A stretch of DNA of 64,000 nt from Adiantum capillus-veneris (taxonomy: Eukaryota > Streptophyta > Polypodiopsida > Polypodiales > Pteridaceae): positions 62,577,184 through 62,641,183 of the forward strand of contig CM043942.1 of NCBI GenBank assembly GCA_014529385.2, written 5' to 3'. Within the stretch, counting starts at the first letter, position 1, and the number at the start of each line of letters is the position of its first letter. Shown piece after piece: positions 43,946-54,372 of the stretch. The notes beneath the pieces were generated by a model, which ran no database searches, had not been told where the DNA came from, and saw only the letters and a program-made list of their open reading frames with translations. The position numbers and the translations under genes are program-made.

Positions 43946-44007
43946 CCGGCGTCGCTATGAGCGTCACAAATTTACAAAGAAATTTGCGACGCTCATAGCG
44001 ACGCCGG
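43946..44007. repeat. Right subterminal 28-bp inverted repeat (hairpin) of CACTA element
   Basis: Arms 43946-43973 and 43980-44007 pair with one mismatch around a 6-bp loop. Each arm includes CCGGCGTCGCTATGAGCGTC or its complement, so the arm itself is built from the subterminal motif. Confidence 0.9.
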
Positions 44008-44055
44008 GAATTTTGTTTTTGAGCGTCGCTGTGTGAGCGTCGCTAATATGAATAG

Positions 44056-44067
44056 CCTCTTGTAGTG
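44056..44067 (-). repeat. Right terminal inverted repeat of CACTA element
   Basis: CCTCTTGTAGTG, the exact inverse of 35905-35916, followed by the TAT duplication. Confidence 0.93.
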
Positions 44068-44771
44068 TATTGCCACTCCCATGGAAACAGGTCTGCAATT
44101 GAGTCTACATGATGCTGGTGATCCTGCAGATGTCACTCTTTACCAAACTGTTGTTGGCTGCCTCATTTATGTCTGCAACACGAGGCCAGATATTCAGTTT
44201 GCAGTATCACAGGTCAACAGATTTATGCATAGCCCAGGGTCTAAGCATTGGCAGGCTGTCAAGAGGATTTTTTGCTACCTTAGTGGCACTTTACATCTTG
44301 GCTTGTTTTATCCCAAGGGGGGATCATTTCCACCAGACTTACATGCTTTTTCATACTCAGATTGGGCTGGTTGTTTTGACACGCGAGTGTCCACAAGTGG
44401 TTTTTGTTTCATGCTTGTTTGGAAGTTCATGTATATCATGGTTGAGCAAGAAGCAACCTACTATGGCCACTTCGAGTTGTGAGGCTAAGTATAGGGTAGT
44501 CTTCACAGCTACGATCGAGTATGTATAGCTCATACGCCTTATGGATGATTTGGGTGTTGGACAAGAAACTGCCAATACTATCTACACTGACAGTCGGAGC
44601 GAATTGGCAGTTGCGAGGAACCCAGTTTTTCATGCTCGCACAAAGCACATTGAGGTGCATTACCACTATGTCAGGGAGAGGCTCTCAGCAGGAGAGATCA
44701 GCTTGGCTTATGTGCCAACACAGGACAACCTTGCAGATCCTTTCACAAAGGCATTGTCTCGTGAGAAGTGA
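44068..44771 (+). pseudogene. Copia RT end and RNase H, part 2 (Copia-A copy 2)
   Basis: Resumes the RT frame as IATPMETGLQLSLHDAGDPA, then DVTLYQTVVGCLIYVCNTRP, FMHSPGSKHWQAVKRI and FSYSDWAGCFDTRVSTSGF, where the Asp in DWAG is the first RNase H carboxylate. It stops at 44480 after a frameshift. 44541-44771 continues with TIYTDSRSELAVARNPVFHA, HIEVHYHYVRERL and NLADPFTKAL. That tail is open to its stop, ~120 bp before the 3' LTR. Confidence 0.82.
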
Positions 44772-44891
44772 GAAGATTTCCGCAAGTCTTTGGGCTTACT
44801 CCCCTTTGTGGACTAATCATGTCCTTTGGGCATGGCACTTCCCTTTACTCATGTGCCAGCTCTCGTTCACCGCATCACTCCAAGGGGGATT

Positions 44892-45118
44892 TGTTACCAT
44901 ATGCATGTGGTAGTGATGTGTGTGAACACACTAGGACCGCCGGGGCATTTTTTCCCTCTTTAGGAGGTTTTCCCCCCCGTGCATTGTATATATGCCCATC
45001 ACTCTAGGGCTATCTATCTTTCCATTGCACACCAAGTAACACACTCTCTATTGTGTGCTTTGAGCTTCCTTCGTCTTTTCCAAGCTGTGTGCGTTCCTCT
45101 GACACCCTAATTCCAACA
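44892..45118 (+). repeat. 3' LTR of Copia-A copy 2
   Basis: TGTTACCATATGCATGTGG to CTAATTCCAACA, 227 bp, with the polypurine tract CCAAGGGGGA just before it. Confidence 0.88.
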
Positions 45119-45231
45119 CAAATCACAAAATAAAATGCCAATGCTTGATGCTAATCCTTCTTGTGCTCTTTTGAATATTGTGTCATGCCAAGGAAGAGAC
45201 ATGGAATGTGAATTCCTTGGGTACAAACATT

Positions 45232-45864
45232 TTATCTTTTCATGAATATCCGCATACATCCATGCTCATTCATGAGTGAATCGTATTCATCATATAATAC
45301 GGCATCCCTATGAAAAGGGATCACATAAATACGGTGACTAAAATACAGGAAACCATCACGAATGAAACACTTGAACAATGTGTGCGGACTAATCATGCGC
45401 ACACATAATACTTTCTGTGGGAATTCTTTGGACCTCGATTCGAGAGCCAAGATCGGTTCATCGTGATTGATCATATTTAAAATGAGGTTAGCTTCACTAG
45501 AAAAAGCATCAACTAAACCATTATCCTTGTGAACAATCACATCTTTATCTTGCAAATCATCATCATTGTGAATAATCACATCTTTATCATGCAAATCATG
45601 TGTGTCGTGCTTTGGAGAAGACAAGACTGAGAGAGTCTCCTTCTTCTGATTCTTTTCAAGCTTTGGCTGCACATTAGAAATGAGAGATGAAGAATGAACA
45701 ACTTCCTCCCCACAAATGACAATGGGAGAGTCACTCTTGGCATTGAAAGTGAAAGTATTAGTTGCCCAATCAATGAGAGGGTTATGCTCACGAAACCATC
45801 GAATGCCTAAAAGCATACCACATCCTGAGAGAAGATATACTACAATTTTTTTGTGGAAGGACAA
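45232..45864 (-). pseudogene. Gypsy-A protease C-terminal half and linker
   Basis: A 210-residue frame. GMLLGIRWFREHNPLIDWAT matches the xxLGMPWLxxHNPxIDW box that ends gypsy proteases. An acidic linker with a repeated D-K-D-V-I-x-H phrase follows (two 39-bp DNA units near 45525-45600), then CVRMISPHTLFKC. The frame ends just before the copia insertion, where RT should begin. The protease active site lies in the preceding frame at 45950-45970. Confidence 0.65.
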
Positions 45865-46592
45865 AATATCTTGCTAACCTCAAAGCGGGTTCTTTCGACA
45901 AGAGAGTCACTAATCACATCATGCATACTGCCTGGGTCAAACAATATGACAAAACACTGACCCTTCACATGACCATAACACTTAATGAGACACTCATCAA
46001 TGGGAGGATCATGAGAAACTTGGGTCACACTCGTGTTCTTATTTATGGCATTAACAGAGGATGTGGGTTCTGTGGGTTCTTTCGATTCGTTAGATTCAAT
46101 CTTAGGACATGTTCTTTTTATGTGACCCTTAATGTGACAATGATAACATCGACCTTTCTTAGAATAAATGCTTTGTTCTTCTGACTTGATGTATCCTCCT
46201 AAAATTCCTTGTGCTGCTTTTTTATATGGGGTGAGCTTAGGTTTAGCAATTGTGTTAGCTTTACCCTTAGATTCATTTTGTGAGTTATTTTCTGAGAGAC
46301 TAGAGGAAGATTGGTTAGAAGAGTCGCCATTCTTACCGTTCTGAGGGTTCTGAGAAGTCTGAGAGGTAATTAGAGAAGTCTTGTTCTCCTTAGGCTTTCC
46401 CTTATTGTGTTTCATCTCCTGTGCGAGAGCAATCGCTACCGCCTTGTTGAGATCAATTGGATTGAGTACCTCAACAACATACTTGATATACTCATCCAAT
46501 CCAAAAAGGAATGCCTCCTTGCGCTCATCATCCGATTTACATAATTGGGTGCCGAGCTGCAAAACACAATTAGAGAAAGACATGATTGGCAT
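45840..46592 (-). pseudogene. Gypsy-A gag C-terminal part with zinc knuckle and protease active site
   Basis: A 250-residue frame. LGTQLCKSDDERKEAFLFGL is the end of the Retrotrans_gag domain, followed by a Ser/Asn/Lys-rich linker. Then comes a nucleocapsid knuckle, CYHCHIKGHIKRTC (a canonical CX2CX4HX4C), near residues 147-160. Near the end, FVILFDPGSMHDVIS is the protease active-site loop, with D-P-G in place of D-T/S-G. Frameshifts at both ends separate it from neighbouring gag and protease frames. Confidence 0.72.
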
Positions 46593-46908
46593 ACCATTTT
46601 GCTTGCCAATCGTCCTTCAACCATGCAAGGTACTGGGGTGGCATAAACCTCACCTTCAGCTTGTCTTGGAAGTCGGCCCAATTGAAAGAAAGGGGCGTGC
46701 CTTCCTCCGCTTCCTCTAGGTGCGCGGTCAATTGTGCCTCCTGCCATGCATGGTACCATCTAATGGCATCACCGCCAAGGTACATGGCTGTCGTCAAAAC
46801 CTTGCTATTCCGTGTCTTCTTAGTTGTCGCAAAATAAACATTAAATTGATGCAACCAAGAATGAATAACACTAGCATCCATCTTACCATCATACTTACTA
46901 AACGTCAA
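46570..46908 (-). pseudogene. Gypsy-A gag core (Retrotrans_gag)
   Basis: FSKYDGKMDASVIHSWLHQF, VLTTAMYLGGDAIRWYHAW, then FNWADFQDKLKVRFMPPQY: the conserved F-x-G, W, A-x-W-Y/W, W-x-x-F and F-x-P/P-x-x-Y features of the gypsy capsid domain. A one-base deletion (AAG to AG, near 46910) separates it from the coiled-coil N-terminus at 46905-47378. Confidence 0.72.
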
Positions 46909-47378
46909 CTTCTCAATGGTGGGGTTGTTGGAGTCCGAATCTCTGCTTCTGCTACTTGATGAACCACCAACATCTTTGGCCGGCTCGGGTTTCGAGGTGA
47001 GTACCTATTGGACCAACTCTTGCATGCGTTGGTCTCTCTGCGCTTACGCTCTAACTCCAAGGCCGCTCGTCTATCTTTGGCTGCCAAACGCACTTGCTCA
47101 TGCTCGTACTCCAAGGCTATCCTTCTGCCTTCGACCACCAAGCACGCTTGCTCGCTCTCACGCTCCAAGGCTAACCGTCTTTCTTCATGCTCGTGATCCA
47201 ATTCGGCCTTTCTTTCTTTAGCCACCGCCAAGCATGCTTGCTCACGCTCACGCTCTAAGGTTGCCGTTCTTTCTTCGCGTTCATGATCCAATTCTGCCTT
47301 TCTTTCTTCGCGCGCGTGCTCCAAGGCGGCACGTTGCGCTTCTTGTTGTATCATCATGTCCATCATCGTCTTGACCAA
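46905..47378 (-). pseudogene. Gypsy-A gag N-terminal coiled coil
   Basis: A 157-residue frame, strongly charged, built of repeated (R/H)EERxAxLExER(E)QA-like units (for example EREREQACLAVAKERKAELD). It predicts a long coiled coil. The repeats appear as ~60-bp DNA duplications at 47060-47330. It is joined out of frame to the capsid domain, and its first residues begin ~575 bp below the 5' LTR. Confidence 0.6.
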
Positions 47379-47941
47379 AGCCTACATAGGATTTGGTGCA
47401 ATCCTTGGTGTAGATGGGGAAGGGGGAAGGTAAGAAAAACCTCTTGGTGGGGAAAATTCTTCTTCGCCACTTCCATGCTCATCACCTCCATGAGAAGTAT
47501 CCATTCCTCTTTGGGTGATGACCATACACTGAAGTCTTGGATTCTTAAGTTCACGAGAAACTTGGGTTCTTGTGGTTCTTGGGTTCTTGAGATTCTTGAA
47601 GTTCTTCTTTATCTTGCAATCTATGCTAGAGAAGGATCTTCTCTTACCCGAGCTCTACTCTTCTCTGTGGGCGCACCCCTTGGCAGCCTTGCGCTCACAC
47701 CAAGGTTGCTTTTTCTCACCTCACGTCGATTGGCCGGCAGCTAAGTGCACGGTCCGCTCTCAATGAGTGAAAAGAGAAACAAGGGGAGGCTGGACAAGCC
47801 CTTCTTTCTTGGGTTTCTTGTCACTCTTCAAAAACACGATTAGGAATCAACACGTCCAAGTGGACTTGGGTTACATGCAATCGCAACAAGCAAAAAAATT
47901 TATTGTGGTTCTTTCCTTGAGTGATACAGAACACTGCCAAA

Positions 47942-47954
47942 GCTTTGATACCAA
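47942..47954 (-). other. Primer binding site of Gypsy-A
   Basis: On the minus strand TTGGTATCAAAGC directly follows the LTR end CCTTACA. It is one base from the initiator methionine tRNA complement TTGGTATCAGAGC. Confidence 0.75.
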
Positions 47955-49114
47955 TGTAAGGTAAAGCGGAAGTGAATGTTGAAATTTGCTCAAGATGAGT
48001 GCTCCAAACTGTGCTCAAGGGTTCCTTTTACTTATGGAAGGGAGAGCCTTCCGTTCCTTTAGTGAAGGAGTGTAAATGGTCACAAACAAAGTTGTAAACA
48101 CTGTGAATGAAGGTGGTAAGATGAGAGATAGAGAGAGAAGAATACGACACCAGAATGTTGTCAAACCTCCTCTAAGGGCCCCACTCTCTATGGCAAGAGT
48201 GGTCTATTATTGATTGCACAAATCTCTACAATGCAATGGACTTGCCGACGATGTCGACAACGATGAGGACGACGACGAGACGGGCTGGAAACTGAAAATG
48301 CTAGGGCTAAAATCTGCAAATCTTGTATTTGTTGAATTCTAACTCTATGTCGGTGACGACAGTGATGATGTCGATGCGACGACGATGCGTTGAAAAGGTA
48401 GAGGCTTAGATCTCCAAATAGCGGACTGATCTGACCGTGCGGCGAGGATCTGCTACGGGAAAGGTGAGATCTGCGAGGTTTGGGGACTGTGGTGCGGAGT
48501 CTAACTGCTTAGAAATTGAAAATGTTGATGCGCTAGATGGTTCTGTCGCACTGGGAATCTGCAAAACACTGTTGTTCATCTGCAATGGCAAAAACGCTGG
48601 GCTGATCTGCTATAAACTGCTAACGCTAGACTGATCTGCAATCTGCAAAACGCTGGTTGATCTTGATGAAAAATGCTAGTTGAGTTGCTGCAAAAAACGT
48701 TAGGCCCATCCGCTGCAAAAACGCTAGGTGGTCTTGTTGGGGTCTTGCTGAGAAGGTGCTTTGTCAGACACTAGGTCTCTGCTGCCTCTTCTGCAAGAAA
48801 TCCCTAGCTCTAGGTTTCTTAAATAGTCCCTTGCAAAATTTCTCTACCCATTGTCCCAACAAAGTCACTTAATAATAAATGAAAAATGGCTAAAATAGGG
48901 AAAATGGGTTCTATGCACTGTAAAATGCTAATGATGGGTATTGACTATAATCTGATGAAGGAAATGCAACTGCTCTAAGTGTCTGGACATGCACGGTCTG
49001 CGAACATAGACTCACAAAGGTCCTAGAAGACTTCCTAAGCTAAGCTAACTGAACTGAACCCTTGTCATGAAGTAGCTTGTCCACATGCACATAGGGTTAG
49101 ATGTGCACGTGACA
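47955..49114 (-). repeat. 5' LTR of Gypsy-A (1160 bp)
   Basis: On the minus strand it runs from TGTCACGTGCACATCTAACC at 49114 to CCTTACA at 47955. It is the full-length partner of 31045-32204 and is followed at 49115 by the CTCCC duplication. Confidence 0.88.
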
Positions 49115-49574
49115 CTCCCAGCCATAGAGCCGATACGGGCTCACCCCCGAGCTTGGGAGCCTACAGCCAAGCGTAGGCGGCTAGCCTCTGCCACAAGGGC
49201 CAATGACCCATACCACCGAACACACACCAGTACGGCCCTACCCCGCTCAAGACTCGAGCCTACTACATTGAAGCTTTGCTTGTAACTCAAGCCTCTTCCC
49301 CATCTCCAGACAAGTACATCTCACGCTCGAACACCTCTGCATTAGCCTCTCTTCAAGCTCGCTTTATGTGCTCGTTGTCAGCCGCCTGTGCTAAAACCCA
49401 TCACGGGCTCCGTATCAATGCTTGTTGTTGACGTTCCAAACTAAACTCCAAGGAGGAGAGGCCTCAAGGGCAAACTCCATAGGATTAGGTTCACCCCAAG
49501 TTCCATGGCACAATGCAACGGAGCACCTTCGACACTGAGACGGACTCGATTCGATGTGGTCACCCCCTGAGGAG

Positions 49575-49852
49575 ACTCGTTTGACCACATCCAAACCCAA
49601 CTCAAGGAGTTGAAGGACAAGAATGAAGAGCTAAAAATGTGTCTTGCATCCCTCAAGGCCCACCTCCAATTGCTTGAGTCTCAGAAGCAAGCGAACACTG
49701 ACCGCATCTTAGCTAGAACCCAAGAAGTAGAGCACACATTTACCCAGAATGTGGTTTCATTAACCATTGAAATTCAACAAAATGCAACCGATGTATCTTC
49801 TAAAGTGGAGGAGTGCTGCAAGAGTGTTGTCACCATAGAGGTCTCGGATTGA
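49575..49852 (+). pseudogene. Unrecognised coiled-coil frame
   Basis: HIQTQLKELKDKNEELKMCL, LKAHLQLLESQKQANTDRIL and VEECCKSVVTIEVSD form heptad-like helices. Frames beyond the stop (TNDFPATLIVPHNDPRKYLS, near 49890-49945) are protein-like. The family is not recognised. A retroelement gag N-terminus is possible. Confidence 0.3.
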
Positions 49853-50154
49853 CCGGTCACCTTGGTGGCTTGTCTCCCACTTGGTGGGAGGACACCAACG
49901 ACTTCCCCGCCACTCTAATTGTCCCTCATAATGACCCTCGGAAATATTTGAGCTATCTTGAATTATTTTGCAAATATACGGTAATCACGAACATTTACTC
50001 TTCTTTCAAGAAGGGGGGGTGTCACAAACTGCTGATGTATCAAGCCACTAAAGACCTAAGCTGACTTACACATCCGGCCGAGGGGCCTAAACCCTAAGAA
50101 GAAGCAACATAAGAAGTAGAAGCGACAAAAGAACTTTTACCAACTTACACAACC

Positions 50155-51090
50155 TCGCCAAGTGGGGCAATTTTTAAAGAAGTCCCCACCAACTTATGGG
50201 ACCCCGTCTGATGGGGCCCAGGGGACCTAAAGAAAATAAATAAAGCAGAAGCAGGACCAATTCTCACACACATAAAAGCCAACATGATGATGAGGTAGCT
50301 TTACGAACGCCCGCGATTTGCGTTGATGACATGGCAGCCTATACAGACTGCCACGAATTGCACATGCTAGCATGGCAATTGTTCACATATCCGAATTTGG
50401 CACTGGCTTCTTTTGGAAGGCCAGATACTCTTAGAACTAGATGCTTTTAATGTAAACTGCTTTTAGAGGCCAAGGGCACTTAAATATGACCCATGGACTC
50501 TCACTCTCGCAGTCTACCCGTAGGAGATGCAGAGCAAAGCCATGGGAGTTGTACCTTGTTGAAGCAGTACAAAGAAATACCAAAATTTGGGTCCAGTGCT
50601 CTCTTGGGGCGGAACTCTGCCAAGAAGGCCAATTTCTAAAGAAGTTCCTAAAAACTTATGGGACCCCGTCCAATGGGGCCAGGGCACCTAAAGACAATGA
50701 ATAAAGTAAAACCAATTCTCACACGGGCAAAAGCCTTGCGTAAAAACGTGATGATGCGGCAGCTTTACGCACGCCAACGATTTGCGTTGATGATGTGGTA
50801 GCTTGTACGAACTTCCACAAATTGCGCATGCTGACATGGCAATTGAACGGATTTTTGAACTTGGCCCTAGATGCTTTTGGAAGGCCAGATGCTTTTAGGA
50901 TTGGATGCTTTTCATGTAAATTGCTTCTAGAGGCGAAGGGCCTTAATATGACCCATGGACTCTCTCTCTTCCTCTCTAGCAGTCTACCCACGGGAGATGC
51001 ACAGTAGAGCCATAAGAGTTGTACCTTGTTGAAGCAAAATAACAAATTACCGAAAGGGACATCACGGTTTGGGCCATTGCTCTCTTGGGG
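50155..51090 (+). repeat. 462-bp tandem duplication
   Basis: AACTTATGGGACCCCGTC starts at 50191 and 50653. The following blocks correspond in order: AAGCCTT/AAGCC, TTTGCGTTGATGA, TGGCAATTG, GGAAGGCCAGAT, TATGACCCATGGACTCTC and GTTGTACCTTGTTGAAGCA. The two units are clearly diverged. No gene is seen in them. Confidence 0.85.
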
Positions 51091-51953
51091 TGCAGCTCCA
51101 CCACTCTCGTCTCGTGTGTCGTCCATCTTTTTCAGTTCGGTTGTTATTTGAAGTGCTTAAAATTTGTTCAGTATGTTCTTTTCCATTGGCACGTGGTGCC
51201 CGTCCTATTATAGTGATATCAAAGCTCCAGTCATGTGCTTTTCTGAAAGCATACCGGTCATATCAAAAAGCAGACAAAGCAAGATGTCGCTTCCCAAAGT
51301 TATTATCGAGGAATAATTTGTGTCCCTGCCTCGGACTTACTAGCGACTCCCACCCTTAGTCCATTATGCATCAGGCGTGCTCCTGTCTTTATCAATCTGT
51401 CTTAAGGAGCATAAGTCATAAAGACCACTCGCAAGAGAAGGATCAAAGATTTTTCAAGCCACCCTTTTTGTCAGAGGTAGTGTCATGAAGTCGTGGAAGT
51501 CTATAGATACCAAGCCACACATTCCAAGGACTTGGCAAGCTTTCAAGAAATTTTTTCCCAAAGTTACATGCCTTCTGACATCTTCCTTCGGACTGCAGGT
51601 TTTGGTAGATTGGGGTAACCTGAAATGCTTGCCACAAAAACCCTAGCAAATTACAACTTGCAGTATTTGGATATCTTTCGATCGTTGTCTCTTCTCGAGC
51701 TGATATCCTTGGAGGTCTAGTGTGATTGCTATGTCTTCGGATTACCATCACCGCTACAAGAACACTCTCTGTTCAAGAGCTTATAGACCATGTTGTGGTT
51801 GGCTACAACCTTATGGAAGAAATATAACCCTAATTTTGGTGCAAGTTTCAAGATGGAAGTCTTATCGACTGTCAAGCTCGACTAATGTCGAGGATGCTCC
51901 TTCAATTTGATTTAGCAGTTTTATAAATTTGTTTGATAAATTGTAATGTGTAA
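51091..51953. other. No gene recognised
   Basis: Short frames only. Nothing supported. Confidence 0.5.
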
Positions 51954-52784
51954 TGTAATGTGCAGTGGAAGTGATTGATGGTGAATGCTCAGGATGAGTG
52001 CTCAGTGCGTACTCAAGGTTCCTTTTAATAAATGAGATAGTTCCTTTTACTTCATGAGAGATGTGCAAAGACTAGAGAGAGAAGAGAGTGATACTATGAA
52101 TGAAGGTTCTATGAGTGATAGAGAGAGAGAGAGAGAGAGAGAATATTGACAGTCCAAAACCCCTTTCCAAGGGCCCCTCTCTCTATCACTTGAGAGGTAT
52201 TTGCTTTAGAAGCTGGCTAATTTGAGGGCTGAAAACTTAAAACACTAGTTGATCTGGTACGATGGGCTGAATTCTAAAAATGTTGGCTGATCTAGTATGA
52301 TGGGATGAATTCTGCAAATGTTGGCTGATTTGGTACAAAACGCCAAAGAGGTGTTAAGGTATTGCGGGTATTTGGTTATTGTACTACAAGTTTGCAGGTA
52401 CTGACTTATGGTTGAGAAGTGACCCCAGATAAAAGTTGGATCGGGCAATGCAACTTAAAAATCCCACAATCTAAAATGATGCAAAAATGTCACTTATTAA
52501 TAAGTTGATGAATTACTAATAAGAGGTGATTCATATGCAGATAATTACCTAGGCTGGATAATAGTGCAACTGTATGGGAACACTCCCCAATGCCTACTCG
52601 TAGCACACACTGGCTATGCTCATGTGCAATCAGAGGGTATGCAACTAATCTAAAGTGATTGGACATGGACATCCTGCGTACAAGCTCACAAGGGTGTCAG
52701 ACCACTAGCTAGGCTGTCTTAAAACCCTAGAAGTAGTAATTAGAGCTTGTCCACATGCACACAAGGTTAGATGTGCACGTGACA
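51954..52784 (-). repeat. LTR of the Gypsy-A family with adjacent polypurine tract
   Basis: On the minus strand it starts TGTCACGTGCACATCTAACC at 52784, as the Gypsy-A LTR does, and ends near CTGCACATTACA at 51954. Inner sequence (TGAATGCTCAGGATGAGTGC, GGGCCCCTCTCTCTATC) is a diverged, shorter version. Next to it, 52785-52800 on the minus strand is AAAAGGGGGGGA, a polypurine tract, so this is a 3' LTR with its element to the right. Confidence 0.7.
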
Positions 52785-52799
52785 TCCCCCCCTTTTCAA

Positions 52800-53390
52800 G
52801 GTGAGGTATTGGTACCGAGCTCCATGGATGCCATGAAGTCCGCAAACAACTCTGGGGAATCTGTAAAGAGACCTTCATAGGCCCGTTGTGTTGCGTGGGT
52901 GCTGCGATACTTGAACTTTAAAAACGACTATAGTGCTTGCTTCTTTGGGCCACACAAAAAGCAATGCATAATAATTTGCTTTGGCTCTATGTCTTCAACT
53001 TTGTCTACAATCTTGGGTTCTGCCTCTTCAAGAATCTCCTCTAGGGATCTCCCTGAAACAACTTTAACCAGAATTTCATAGACACACCTTTACTTGTTGG
53101 ATAACTGGCAAAGAACTATGCTTCCTAAATGACTGTGAGTGGAATGTAGACGAAAAATGTGACGAACTGCCAAACTTTTCAATGAGTACATGCCAAAAAT
53201 GTGATCTAACTTGATTTTTTGACCTAAAACTATCAACGTCAACAAACCATAAAGGAAATACCAATGTTTGATGGACAATCATGCTAGTGCTTTTGTGGTG
53301 ATTGTGGTTTGCCAAGAAATTAACATGCAAATCTAATGACAGTAGCTCGTGCGGCCTGCCTAGGGTCTCGCTCACTCTTACGAATGGTAC
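52800..53390 (-). pseudogene. Gypsy integrase-like remnant
   Basis: Minus-strand 53280-53130 gives VDVDSFRSKNQVRSHFWHVL, then EKFGSSSHFSSTFHSQS. This resembles the SDRDxxFxSxFW...LGxxLxxSTAYHPQ block around the second catalytic Asp of gypsy integrase. The surrounding frames are decayed. It lies between the polypurine tract and the RT fragment, which is the right place and strand for integrase. Confidence 0.4.
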
Positions 53391-53460
53391 CATGGTAAGG
53401 CCTCCGGCCGGGGCTCACACATGCCAAGTTCCAACACTATCTACATTAGCCTCTTTCATG

Positions 53461-53464
<4 letters not shown>

Positions 53465-53555
<91 letters not shown>

Positions 53556-53557
53556 GA
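53465..53557. repeat. (CT)n microsatellite
   Basis: A nearly pure CT run that interrupts the gypsy RT remnant at its C-terminal end. Confidence 0.95.
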
Positions 53558-53565
53558 CCCTTGCA

Positions 53566-54170
53566 TTCATCATACTTGGCAAAAGTCATTTCAAGCTTCT
53601 GAACATGATCCTTTTGTGAGTTGTATACCCAAAAGTCATCAATGAACCCTTTGACAAACTTTCCCCAATCCACTTTTTGTTCAAAAGCTCTTGGTCCATT
53701 TGTAAGCCCAAAAGGAAGACAACAAAAGCAGAAACAGCCCCATGGAGTGATAAAAGTAGTCTTTTTCCTATCTTCAAGAGCAAGGATAAGTTGGAAATAC
53801 CCAAAATAGCCATCACAGACGCTGTATCTTTCAAAGCCAGCTTCTACTGCATCCAAGAGTCAATCAATAAAAGGTAAAGGATAAGGATCTTTCTTGGTCA
53901 CTGCATTCAATGGTTTGTAATCAATACAAACTCTCCAACGCCCATCTTTCTTTCAAGTGACCACTACAGGGCTCACCCACTCAGCATTGTCAACAGGAAC
54001 TATAAACCCTACGTCTAGAAGTTTATCTACTTCTTCCTTCAAAGCATTCATTTGTTCCTTACCCATCCTTCTTAATTTTTGTCTCACTGGCTTTGCCCCT
54101 TCAATCAGCTCAATCTTCACTGGATCCCCAACAAAGCCCCTAATCTCTTGATACAAAGTAATGAAAAGAT
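53566..54170 (-). pseudogene. Gypsy reverse transcriptase (Gypsy-B)
   Basis: 54156-53953 gives PVRQKLRRMGKEQMNALKEE, then LLDVGFIVPVDNAEWVSPVV, the N-terminal RT region. After a stop, [15 protein letters not shown] is followed by 53856-53570: RYSVCDGYFGYFQLILALED, KTTFITPWGCF and PFGLTNGPRAFEQK. GFIDDFWVYNSQKDHVQKLE then gives a catalytic F-I-D-D. The sequence ends at ECKGQ in the CT run. RNase H is missing. Confidence 0.8.
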
Positions 54171-54372
54171 TTGGAAACCTCCTTCAACATTGTCAAATAC
54201 TCCCTTCTTTCTTTGTGCGTCAGATCAGTACTCAACATGTTTTGAATGAGCCCTTTCTTCATAGATAATTCCTGCTTAGACTGCATTAACTCTTCAAGTT
54301 GTTGCAGACGGCTTGAAGTATTTATATCTTCAGACACGTGCAACACTTCACCGGCTTCTTTCTTCTCCTCAT

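Larger units (their letters stand above)
35905..44067 (-). mobile_element. CACTA (En/Spm-like) DNA transposon, 8163 bp, inserted in Copia-A RT
   Basis: Left end CACTACAAGAGG and right end CCTCTTGTAGTG are inverted matches. The 3-bp TAT duplication (35902-35904 and 44068-44070) is the length typical of this superfamily. Removing the element restores the copia RT reading. Subterminal regions carry many copies of CGTCGCTA and its complement. Genes lie on the minus strand: a TNP2 transposase (38180-41838) and a TNPA/Transposase_24-like gene (36529-37838). A captured HMA gene fragment and microsatellite arrays fill 42.2-43.9 kb. Confidence 0.93.
32203..45118 (+). mobile_element. Ty1-copia retrotransposon (Copia-A copy 2), inserted in Gypsy-A and split by a CACTA element
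   Basis: Same family as 60-4681. The 5' LTR is truncated (32203-32294), with an intact primer site. Gag, integrase, RT and RNase H follow in copia order, and then a full 3' LTR at 44892-45118. The RT is interrupted at 35904/44068 by the CACTA transposon. The protease is missing and replaced by a gag duplication. Premature stops occur in gag, integrase and RT. Better preserved than copy 1. Confidence 0.88.
31045..49114 (-). mobile_element. Gypsy-type LTR retrotransposon (Gypsy-A), host of a nested insertion series
   Basis: LTRs at 31045-32204 and 47955-49114 are related and in the same orientation. The 5-bp sequence CTCCC flanks both outer ends (31040-31044 and 49115-49119), which marks this 18-kb span as one insertion. 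Internal minus-strand gag and protease lie at 45232-47378 next to the 5' LTR, with a methionine-type primer site at 47942-47954. Reverse transcriptase, RNase H and integrase are absent. The Copia-A copy occupies 32203-45118 in their place, so they were deleted or never present. In the first ~205 aligned LTR bases I count about 14 differences by eye, so it is not recent. Confidence 0.85.

Noticed and set aside
47000-47378. Host coiled-coil protein
   Set aside because: It is joined to the gypsy capsid domain by a one-base frameshift and lies directly after the LTR leader, so it is the Gag N-terminus.
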